From JBCBEX01 sp038528235 (GTDB lineage Bacteria; Bacteroidota; Rhodothermia; Rhodothermales; Rubricoccaceae): DNA of 8,507 bases. The stretch is taken from NCBI GenBank assembly GCA_038528235.1, contig JBCBEX010000129.1, forward strand, positions 1-8,507, read 5' to 3'. A model generated the notes under the pieces. That model made no database searches and was not told where the DNA came from. It saw nothing but the letters and a program-made list of their open reading frames with translations. The translations under genes and the position numbers were made by a program. This document shows, piece after piece, positions 1 to 7,600 of the stretch (position 1 is the stretch's first letter; every line of letters begins with the position of its first letter).

Positions 1-569
1 CCCGGGTCCCAGTTGACGAGGTAGTCGCCTTTGTAGATCAGCCCTTGCTCGTGCAGCTTCACGAACACGTCCTGCACGGCGCGGCTGAAGCCGTCATCCA
101 TCGTGAAGCGCTGGCGGGACCAGTCGGCGGAGACGCCCAGGCGGCGCTTCTGCTGGAGGATGATCTCGCCATATTCCTCTTTCCAGTCGTAGACGCGGCT
201 CACGAAGGCTTCGCGGCCAAGGTCGTGGCGCGTCTTGCTCTCTTGCTTCTTCAGCGTACGCTCGACCACGTTCTGCGTGGCGATGCCCGCGTGGTCGAGG
301 CCAGGGATCCAGAGGGCCTCGTAGCCCTGCATGCGTCGGAGGCGCGTGTAGGCATCCTGGACGGTGTCCTGGAGGCCGTGCCCCATATGGAGCCGCCCCG
401 TGACGTTGGGCGGCGGCATTGCAATGACGTGTGGCTTCTTCCCAGAGCGAGCGTTAGCGCTGAAGAAGCCGCCCTCCTCCCAGAAACGGTACCACCGCGT
501 CTCGATCTGCGTGGGGTCGTATGCGGAAGTAGACGGTTCGATGGCCGGGGTGGACGTTTCGTTGGACAT
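1..569 (-). CDS. valS: Valyl-tRNA synthetase, N-terminal part (partial, runs off left edge)
   Basis: Cytoplasmic class I aminoacyl-tRNA synthetase that charges tRNA-Val with valine. Reading the minus strand from ATG at 569 gives 189 uninterrupted codons to the window edge. Visible features are the ValS N-terminal pattern 'YDPTQIETRWYRFWEEGGFF' (residues 17-36), the class I HIGH-type ATP-binding signature PPPNVTGRLHMGH (52-64, with HMGH at 61-64), LDHAGIATQ (91-99), the stretch KTRHDLGREAF and, near the edge, LVNWDP. This combination separates ValS from IleS and LeuS. The KMSKS loop, editing domain and anticodon-binding domain lie outside the window. An in-frame TGA (plus strand 594-596) lies just upstream with no other ATG between, so the start is well determined. 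No Shine-Dalgarno is present; instead the leader carries an anti-SD-like CACCTCCTT. It is divergent from the secreted-protein gene at 1061. Confidence 0.97.
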   Translation of the reverse strand, partial: MSNETSTPAIEPSTSAYDPTQIETRWYRFWEEGGFFSANARSGKKPHVIAMPPPNVTGRLHMGHGLQDTVQDAYTRLRRMQGYEALWIPGLDHAGIATQNVVERTLKKQESKTRHDLGREAFVSRVYDWKEEYGEIILQQKRRLGVSADWSRQRFTMDDGFSRAVQDVFVKLHEQGLIYKGDYLVNWDP

Positions 570-1060
570 GTGAAGGAGGTGGCGATCGGCCGATCAGCAA
601 GGGGGACGGAACTGAGAGCGCCAAGATACGCGGGATCGTCGCCTCTCGACCTACCTCGGAAGCGCTCCCGAACGCCGATTCTGGGGCGTAGATGCGGCAC
701 CGGAACGTCCCTGCTCCAGAATGAGGCACCATGTTCCAAAGCTGGCACGTACCTTGCCAGTCCACGTCACCGTCAGCATTCATCCTTCATGGATGGATGT
801 TAATGTTTACAACCTTACTGGCTGATTCTCACAGTTTTGCTGGGGTTGTCATACTGACTCGCCTTCGCCTCTAAGGCGCAGGTCCTGTTCACGGCTCCCC
901 TCCATGCATCGGAGCCCCCTCCGTCCGTTGCTTTTGCCGGACTGCACGGCTGCTCTCCCGTGCCGACGTTCTTTCCCACCCCGTTGGTGCTCTCTCGCTG
1001 CGCTCTCTCTGCGCACACCCGCCCCGTGTGGTCGGCGTCACGACGTCTTGCATTCCCTCC
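570..1060. other. Divergent intergenic region, no convincing gene
   Basis: About 490 bases between the divergent valS and the first G8 gene. I see no protein-like reading frame; the open frames here are short, low-complexity and Arg/Pro/Ser-rich. The part around 795-855 is the most AT-rich and is the likeliest place for promoters in both directions. One weak sigma70-like candidate on the plus strand is TTGTCA (846-851), an 18-base spacer and TCTAAG (870-875). A 6-bp inverted repeat (CGCCTT 860-865 / AAGGCG 873-878, 7-base loop) overlaps that -10 candidate. From about 900 to 1060 the plus strand is pyrimidine-rich and has no Shine-Dalgarno before the 1061 start. None of these promoter elements is strong. 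Confidence 0.5.
584..595. repeat. Perfect 12-bp palindrome upstream of valS
   Basis: GATCGGCCGATC is a perfect 12-base palindrome whose near edge is 15 bases upstream of the valS ATG. It overlaps the in-frame stop that bounds the valS start. It could be an operator or a small leader hairpin, but GC-rich palindromes of this length also arise by chance. No function is assigned. Confidence 0.35.
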
Positions 1061-4000
1061 ATGCCCCAGACGCTGCGCCCTCCGTTCCGTCTCCTCCTCG
1101 TTGTCCTGCTCTCGCTTTCGCTGCTCCCCACTGCTGCCACAGCAGAGGAGCGCTCGGTTCCTGACCGAGCGGCCTTCGCGGCCACGACCGCGCTAGACTG
1201 CAATTCCCCACTGGACCCTGCCTACTTCGCTGACGCGCTCTTCTCAGTAGCGCCAGCAGGGATGATGTCTGGCGCAGTGCAGCGCTGGAGCGATCCGTCC
1301 ACGTGGGCCAACGGCCGCGTTCCGCGAAGCGGTGACAAGGTCGTCATCGAGTCCAATCAGGTGGTCCTGCTGGACACCGACACCGCCTCCCTTGAGAGCC
1401 TCACCATCAAGGGCACGCTCCGCTTCGAGGATCGACCGCTGAGCCTCACGAGCGACTGGATCCTGATCGAGGGCAACGGCGCCCTCCTGGAAGTCGGCAC
1501 CGAATCGGTCCCGTTCGAGGCGCAGGCCACGATCACCCTGACCGGCAACAACCGCGACCGCAATGTGGCCGGCACCGGCGCATTCAAGACGGGCAACAAG
1601 TTCATCATCACGCGCGATGGCGGCTCGCTGACCATGCACGGCGCCAGCCGTGACAAAACATCGTGGACCGTCCTCGACCAGCATGCCGCACGAGGCGACC
1701 GCTCGATCCGCGTCTCGGACGCCGTCAACTGGGAATCCGGCGATGTCATCGTGATCGCGCCGAGTGGCTACAACGCCTACGAAGCTGAACAGCGCGTTGT
1801 TGAGAGCGTCAGTGGCCGCACCGTTCGCCTCACCGAACCGCTCGACTATCGCCACTTTGGCGAGATCCAGACCATCGAGGGCCGCCGCATTGACATGCGC
1901 GCTGAAGTGGGCCTCCTCTCGCGCAACATCCTGATCCAGGGCGACGCAGCCAGCGAGGACGGCGTGTCCTCCTACGGCTACCGCTACGGGTTCGGCGGCC
2001 ACATGATGTTCATGGCCGGCGGCATCGTCACGATCGAAGGCGTCGAGGTGACGAACATGGGTCAGACGGGCAAGTCAGGCCGCTACGCGATGCACTGGCA
2101 CTATGCCGACTATCGCCCGAGCGACTATGTCCGCAACTCGTCGTTCCACCACAACTTCCAGCGGGCGGTCAACATCCACAAGTCGCATCAGGTAACCGTC
2201 GAGAACAACGTGGCCTACGCGACGACCAACCACACGTTTGTCTTCTCGGAGGATGGCGACGAGGTCGATAATCGGTTCGTCCGCAACCTCGCGATCCTCA
2301 ACTGGGCGGTCTTAGAGGAGCACTTTGCATTTGGGCGGAGCCAGACGCCGCGCCTCTCGAACCAGTCGGAAGAGCGCGCCGCGCTGTTCTGGGGCCGCAA
2401 CCCCCACAACGAGTTGATCGACAACCGCGCCGCAGGGTCCTACCTCGGCCATGGGTACTTCTTCGATCAGCAGTTCATGGCGAGCTTTACGACGCTGCGG
2501 CGCTGGCTCCACCGCGACCAGCCTATCGTCTTCCAGGGCAACGTGGCCCACTCGATCTATATAAACCCGGGCACAGGCTCCTTCGCATCCTACGGCCCCG
2601 AGACGCGGGGGTCTGGTCTGATGATCGGCCTGCGCGAAGGCCCCTACCCGCTTGAGTTTGGCCCCGACTTCCTGGCCTACAAGGTGGGCCACTCCGGCGT
2701 CTGGATCGAGGAGGAAAACGAGACGATCGTCGGCGCCGTCGTGACGGACTCAGGCATCGGCGTGAGCCCCATGCTGGGGAGCATCCGCGACCTTTTTGTG
2801 GCCGGCAATACCGACAACGACATCGGCGGCCCGATCCCGGCCACCGCGCGACACTTCGGGCCCATCGGCGGCGTCAACATCACCGACCAGAGCCAGAAAA
2901 AGGCGAAGGAGAATGACCGCGTCCTGCGTATCGACGGCGCGACGTTCGTGAACGTGGAGCCCGCAGCCGTGACCATAGAGTGGCGCAAGCTCGAACTTGG
3001 TAGCGAAGTGTCCGGGCTCAACTTTGTGAACACGGACCCGCTCTTCTTCTTCACAAAGATGGAGTACGGCGGCATCTACGACGCCGATGGGTCGCTCTCC
3101 GGCAAGGGCAAGCCTGGCATGATCTACGGCGAGAACGACCGGGTCGCCACGATCAACGAATGCGACTGGATGGGTGCTTCGAGCGGCTGGTTCTGCCCCG
3201 ACGATGGCCGCACGGTAGCACCAGCTGCTGCCGTCGGCGTCGAAGATCCGCGGCCAGGCGTCCAGTTCACGCTGTGGAAGGGCGACTTCTACCAGCTCGT
3301 CGAGGTCGACGGCCTCGACAGCCCGTCTGACACGGGGGTCGCCGACAACTTCGACCTGAGCGTCCTCCCGGTGTACTCGGGCCACACCGTTCGCTTCGAA
3401 GGCTTCATCGACGCGCCTGAGACGGGCGACTACCGATTCCAGCTCAACGCCAAAGAAGGCGGAGCGTTGTCCATCAACGGCGAGACGGTGATCTGGACCA
3501 GCCGCCCTGGCCAGCCGCAGGTCCACGAGGGTTGGGTCCGCCTCGAAGCGGGCTACCACGCGATCGCAATTGACCACTACAAGAAGCTCTCGAATCCGCA
3601 GCTCGCGCTGAAGTGGGATGGCCCAAGCTTTAGCCTGCGCGACGTGCGCGACGACGAACTTGTCTGGGGCACGGCTACGGAACCGCCAGGTGGCGGCGGC
3701 GGCGGTGGTGGCGGAGGTGGCTCCGACGAGAACCAGTCGCCGGTGGTCACCATCACGAAGCCCGGCGATGGGAGTTCGTTCTCGTCCAACAAGCGTGTCG
3801 TCATCCGCGTCGATGCCAACGACCCCGATGGCGAGGTCGCAGACGTCTACTTCTACGTGAATGGCACCCAGACGCGTCGCGACAAGAAGGCCCCGTGGAA
3901 GTGGGGCACCCGCTTCTCGCCAGGCTCCTACACGATCACGGCGGAAGCTGTCGACAACGAGGGCGCGCGCACGATGTCGGCTCCCATCGACATCACCGTT

Positions 4001-4315
4001 TTCGAAGCAGCCCAAGCGGGTCTCTCCAACTCGTCGGCGCTGCCCGCCGAGTTTGCCATCGACGATGTCTATCCGAACCCCTTCAACCCAGCCACGACCA
4101 TGTCATTGGCGATGCCGCTCGCTGGTGACTACGATGTCAAGATTTTTGACGTCGCGGGTCGGCTCGTCCAAGAGATCCTGCTGCTAGACCAGGAGGCGGG
4201 CTACGTGGATATTCCCCTCGACCTGAGCGGGCAGGCTAGCGGGCTTTACATCCTGCAGGCTCGCCAAGCTTCGACAGGGCAGACAATCACAGAGCGCGTG
4301 ACGATGCTGAAGTAG
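1061..4315 (+). CDS. Secreted G8/CEMIP-like beta-helix protein with PA14, Ig-like and T9SS sorting domains (paralogue 1)
   Basis: 1084 residues from ATG 1061. A GTG at 1028 is also in frame, but ATG 1061 puts a textbook signal peptide at the very N-terminus (basic start, Leu/Val-rich core, TAATA then EE at about 29). Domains in order: G8 domain at about 70-165 (W-SDPSTW, VP, GDKVVI, LTIKGTLRF, ITLTG); a linking segment with the family hallmark MRAEVGLL (279-286); a right-handed beta-helix at about 310-690 with GRYAMHWH (340-347), SEDGD (396-400), FWGRNPHN (443-450) and NRAAGS (455-460), all resembling animal CEMIP/TMEM2/PKHD1L1; a PA14-like domain at about 733-862; 11 glycines (877-887); an Ig-like domain at about 893-981 with the DANDPDG motif; and a T9SS type A tail at about 1000-1084 (YPNPFNP 1004-1010, GLYILQ, terminal VTMLK). 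Known: CEMIP and TMEM2 are linked to hyaluronan depolymerisation and PA14 domains often bind glycans. Inferred: a surface or released polysaccharide-acting or adhesive protein. The substrate is unknown. It is followed by its own terminator. Confidence 0.9.
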   Translation: MPQTLRPPFRLLLVVLLSLSLLPTAATAEERSVPDRAAFAATTALDCNSPLDPAYFADALFSVAPAGMMSGAVQRWSDPSTWANGRVPRSGDKVVIESNQVVLLDTDTASLESLTIKGTLRFEDRPLSLTSDWILIEGNGALLEVGTESVPFEAQATITLTGNNRDRNVAGTGAFKTGNKFIITRDGGSLTMHGASRDKTSWTVLDQHAARGDRSIRVSDAVNWESGDVIVIAPSGYNAYEAEQRVVESVSGRTVRLTEPLDYRHFGEIQTIEGRRIDMRAEVGLLSRNILIQGDAASEDGVSSYGYRYGFGGHMMFMAGGIVTIEGVEVTNMGQTGKSGRYAMHWHYADYRPSDYVRNSSFHHNFQRAVNIHKSHQVTVENNVAYATTNHTFVFSEDGDEVDNRFVRNLAILNWAVLEEHFAFGRSQTPRLSNQSEERAALFWGRNPHNELIDNRAAGSYLGHGYFFDQQFMASFTTLRRWLHRDQPIVFQGNVAHSIYINPGTGSFASYGPETRGSGLMIGLREGPYPLEFGPDFLAYKVGHSGVWIEEENETIVGAVVTDSGIGVSPMLGSIRDLFVAGNTDNDIGGPIPATARHFGPIGGVNITDQSQKKAKENDRVLRIDGATFVNVEPAAVTIEWRKLELGSEVSGLNFVNTDPLFFFTKMEYGGIYDADGSLSGKGKPGMIYGENDRVATINECDWMGASSGWFCPDDGRTVAPAAAVGVEDPRPGVQFTLWKGDFYQLVEVDGLDSPSDTGVADNFDLSVLPVYSGHTVRFEGFIDAPETGDYRFQLNAKEGGALSINGETVIWTSRPGQPQVHEGWVRLEAGYHAIAIDHYKKLSNPQLALKWDGPSFSLRDVRDDELVWGTATEPPGGGGGGGGGGGSDENQSPVVTITKPGDGSSFSSNKRVVIRVDANDPDGEVADVYFYVNGTQTRRDKKAPWKWGTRFSPGSYTITAEAVDNEGARTMSAPIDITVFEAAQAGLSNSSALPAEFAIDDVYPNPFNPATTMSLAMPLAGDYDVKIFDVAGRLVQEILLLDQEAGYVDIPLDLSGQASGLYILQARQASTGQTITERVTMLK
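2615..2652 (+). repeat. 38-nt exact direct repeat, copy 1
   Basis: These 38 bases are identical to 6238-6275 in the downstream paralogue. They encode GLMIGLREGPYP plus two bases of the next Leu codon (residues 519-531 in both proteins). Flanking codons differ at synonymous third positions, so this is the longest block I found with no silent differences. It may reflect strong constraint or recent local gene conversion. Confidence 0.85.
3689..3721 (+). repeat. Polyglycine linker tract (11 GGN codons)
   Basis: Eleven consecutive glycine codons (GGT, GGC and GGA mixed) encode residues 877-887. They separate the PA14-like domain from the Ig-like domain. The tract is a probable flexible linker and, as a GGN repeat, prone to length variation. 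The paralogue has a different glycine-rich linker at the same place. Confidence 0.9.
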
Positions 4316-4340
4316 GTCGTCCGGTCACACGGATCGCGAG

Positions 4341-4371
4341 CGGGCACGGTCTTCGGACGGTGCCCGTTTTT
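4341..4371 (+). terminator. Rho-independent terminator after paralogue 1
   Basis: The stem is CGGGCAC (4341-4347) paired with GTGCCCG (4360-4366), then a single G-G mismatch, then GTC/GAC closing a TTCG tetraloop (4352-4355). A run of five T follows (4367-4371). It lies 25 bases after the stop codon at 4315. This is a strong canonical intrinsic terminator and suggests that the two paralogues are transcribed separately. Confidence 0.92.
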
Positions 4372-4683
4372 CGTTGGGGTGTTTCACCAGCGCGATCTGG
4401 AAACCGTCTCCGTTCCGATTCTATCTCGTATTGCAGTCCCGATGCCGATCGCCACGCGAGTCGATGTGCCGCGCAGCGAAACGATGCCGAATACAGGCGC
4501 AGCGCATCCGCCCTGCGCTTTCCAAACAGCAGATCTGAACTCCTAATCGTGGCCGTTCGGGCTCGATTCGAGACTCAACCCTTAGCGCTACGCTTCTCAC
4601 GCTGATACCGAATAGCGACTCAACGCAGGCCGGCGCTCGCCGGGATCACCCGCCTGCTCCCTACCCATGTCGCTTCTCGGACC
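4372..4683 (+). promoter_or_regulatory. Intergenic region before paralogue 2, probable promoter region
   Basis: About 310 bases with no credible gene; an open frame over 4360-4605 starts inside the terminator and is compositionally unremarkable. The only promoter-like arrangement I see is TTTCCA (4519-4524), a 17-base spacer and CCTAAT (4542-4547), each matching 4 of 6 sigma70 consensus bases. A short near-repeat GAT(G/A)CCGAATA occurs at 4483-4493 and 4604-4614. A 5-bp GC hairpin (CCGGC/GCCGG, 4630-4643) lies 40 bases before the start. There is no Shine-Dalgarno ahead of ATG 4684. All regulatory assignments here are weak. Confidence 0.3.
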
Positions 4684-7600
4684 ATGCCTACGCACCTACG
4701 TGCTCCCCACCACCTCTGGCTCTGCTTCGTCCTCGCTGCTCTTGCCCTTGCGTCAAGTCTGCCTGCACGAGCCGCCCTCAATCCCAATGCGCCCGCGTCG
4801 CAGCGCGATGCCTTCATCGCTTCCGGCAATCTCGACTGCACGATCAACCCCGACATCCTCTCTGAGCGCACCTGGATGGGCTCGTTCGCCACGACCAGCG
4901 CAGCCCAGCTGTGGAGCGACCCCGCTACCTGGGGCGGCCAACTTCCTCGCGCTGGTGCAGATGTGCTCATCCCGGTCGGCCAGCACATCGTCCTTGACGT
5001 TTCGACGCCCCCACTCGGTGGCGTCCGCGTCGAAGGCATGCTCTCGTTCGTGGATGCGCCCGTTGACCTCACCGCCGACTGGATCCTAGTAAGCGGCCCA
5101 ACAGCTCGCTTCGAAATCGGTACGCCGAACGCACCCTACCGCCACAAGGCTACCATCACGCTGACTGCCGACGATCCCAACGAGAACGTAGCTGGCAGCG
5201 GGTCTATGTCGATGGGCACCAAGTTCCTCGCCACCATGAACGGCGGCTCCATCGGCATTCACGGGCACCGTCGCGACGCCGTCTCTTGGACCGTCCTCGA
5301 CGCACACGTGCGCCCTGGCGACCGGGAGCTTCGCCTCGCCGACCGCGTCGACTGGCGCCCTGGCGACGAGATCGTGATCGCGCCGAGTGGCTACAGCCCC
5401 TTCGAAGCCGAGCAGCGCGTCGTCGAGCGTGTCAACGGGCGAACGGTCACGCTGACGGAGCCGCTCGACTACCGTCACTTCGGGGAGATCCAGACCATCG
5501 AGGGCCGTCGCATCGACATGCGCGCCGAGGTTGGCCTCCTGACACGCGACATCGTGATTCAGGGTGACGAGAACAGCCTGACCCGCATCGACGAGACCGG
5601 CTACCACGTCGGCTTTGGCGGGCACGTCATGTTCATGGTCGGCGGCACGGCCCAGATCGAAGGCGTCGAGCTCGTGCGCATGGGCCAGACGGGCGTGAGG
5701 GGCCGCTATCCGATCCACTGGCACCTCGCCGGCGACCGCCCGAGCGACTATGCTCGGGGCAACTCGGTGCATCACAGTTTCCAGCGGGCCTATGCCACGC
5801 ACCGCACGCAGCGCGTGACGGTCGAGAGCAACGTCGCCTACCACGTCACGGACCACATGTACGTCTTCGCCGAAGATGGCGAGGAGTACGACAACCGATT
5901 CATCGGCAACCTCGGTATTCTGAACTGGGCCAAGCAACCGCGCGACTTTGCGTTCCCGCATCGCCAGAACTATGAGTTATCGGCACAGGGCGAGGAACGC
6001 TCGGGCATCTTCTGGGGCCGGAACCCGCACAACGAGATCCGCGACAACCGGGCGGCGGGTTCCTACCGAGGCCACGGCTTCTTCTTCGACCAGCAGTACA
6101 TGTCGAGCTTCACCACGCTCACACGCTTTCTGCATCGCGATCAGCCGATCACGTTCACCGGCAACGTCGCCCACGCGATCTACGAGACGCCCGGTCTCGG
6201 CAGTCACGCCTCCTACGGACCCAAGATGCGCGGAGCGGGTCTGATGATCGGCCTGCGCGAAGGCCCCTACCCGCTCGAGTTCGGCCCGGACTTCCTCGCC
6301 TACAAGGTGAGCCACTCCGGCGTCTGGATCGAAGAGGAGAACGAGACGATCGTGGGCGCCGTCGTCGCGGACGCAGGCATCGGCGTGAGCCAGACGTTCG
6401 GCCGCATCCGCGACCTATTCGTCGTCGGGAACACGGCCAACGACATTGGCGGCGCGATCCCAGCCACCGCACGTCACGCGCGGTCGGCAGGCGGCGTCAA
6501 CATCACCGACCAAACGCAGAAGAAGTCACACGAGAACCTCCGCCGCGTCTCAATCGACGGCGCTACGTTCGTGAACGTGGAGCCCGCCGCCATCACCGTT
6601 GAGTGGCGCAAGCTGGAGCCCGGCAGTGAGACCTCGGGCCTGCGGTTCGTAAACACAGAGCCGGTCTTCTTCTTCAACAAGATGCAGTACGGTGGGATCT
6701 ACGACGCCGACGGCACGCTCGCCGGCACGAACCGTCCGGGCATGGTTCACGGCGAGGGCGACGACGCCGCGTCGATCAGCTTCTGCGACTGGATGACAAC
6801 AGGCTTCTACTGCCCGGACGACGGTGCCCTTGCTGCGCCACAGGCTAGCACATCACTCACCAACGCGGTGCCGGGTGTCGCCTTCGCCTACTGGAGCGGT
6901 ACGTTCCTCGAGTTGCCACGTGCTGACACACTCGGCGTCGCCACGGGCGAGGGTGTCGCCTCGAAATTCGACCTGAATGCCCTTCCTGTCCTCTCGGGCC
7001 ACGCGGTCACCTATGAGGGTTTCCTCAACGTGCCCACAACGGGCACCTACCGATTCGTCATGGACGCAAAGGAAGGGGGCACGCTCTCCATCGGCGATGA
7101 GGTCGTCATTCAGGGCAACCGCCCCGGCCAGCCTGAAGTCCGGGAAGGCTATGTTCGCCTCGCCGCGGGCTACCACGCCATTGATGTCCAGCACTACAAG
7201 AAGCTGTCGAACCCGAAGCTGTCGGTCAAATGGGAAGGCCCGGGCCTTGGGCTCCGTGTCATCCAAGAGGCAGACCTTGCGCGTGGTACGTCGACAGGCG
7301 GCGGCGACACGGGTGGCGGCGAAACCGGCGGTGGTGGCGAGGAGCCCGTTGTGAACCAGGGGCCGGTCGTGGAGCTCACGTCGCCTCGGGATGGCGATCG
7401 CCTCGACGCAGGCCGGAGCGTGACGCTCCGTGTCGATGCGTCAGATCCGGATGGCACCGTCACGAAGGTCACGTTCCTCGTGGACGGCGAGCCCATCGGT
7501 GAGGACACGAGCGCGCCGTTCTCGGTCCGCGTGCGCCGCGCCCCGGCCGGCGTGTACACGCTCTCGGCGGTTGCTACCGACGACCAGGGCGCCACAGCAA

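Noticed and set aside
45..803. Plus-strand 252-codon open frame
   Set aside because: It lies largely antisense to valS, which has unmistakable conserved motifs. Its own translation has no recognisable domain and looks like a GC-rich shadow frame.
1028..1060. GTG start 11 codons upstream for the first G8 protein
   Set aside because: ATG 1061 gives a standard signal peptide at the extreme N-terminus. The GTG start would add a non-conserved leader.
3689..3721. GGN repeat considered as a CRISPR-like or regulatory repeat
   Set aside because: It is an in-frame polyglycine linker without spacers. No CRISPR array, tRNA or rRNA was recognised anywhere in the window.
2750..4015. Minus-strand 421-codon open frame
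   Set aside because: It is antisense to the first G8 gene. Long antisense frames are expected with the strong third-position GC bias, and its translation (rich in Val, Ala, Arg and Asp) resembles no family.
4360..4605. Plus-strand 81-codon open frame between the paralogues
   Set aside because: It begins inside the terminator hairpin, has no domain or codon pattern of a real gene, and has no initiation signal.
5086..5961. Minus-strand 291-codon open frame
   Set aside because: Antisense shadow of the second G8 gene. It has the same composition as the antisense frame at 1244-2002 in the first copy, as expected from paralogous coding strands.
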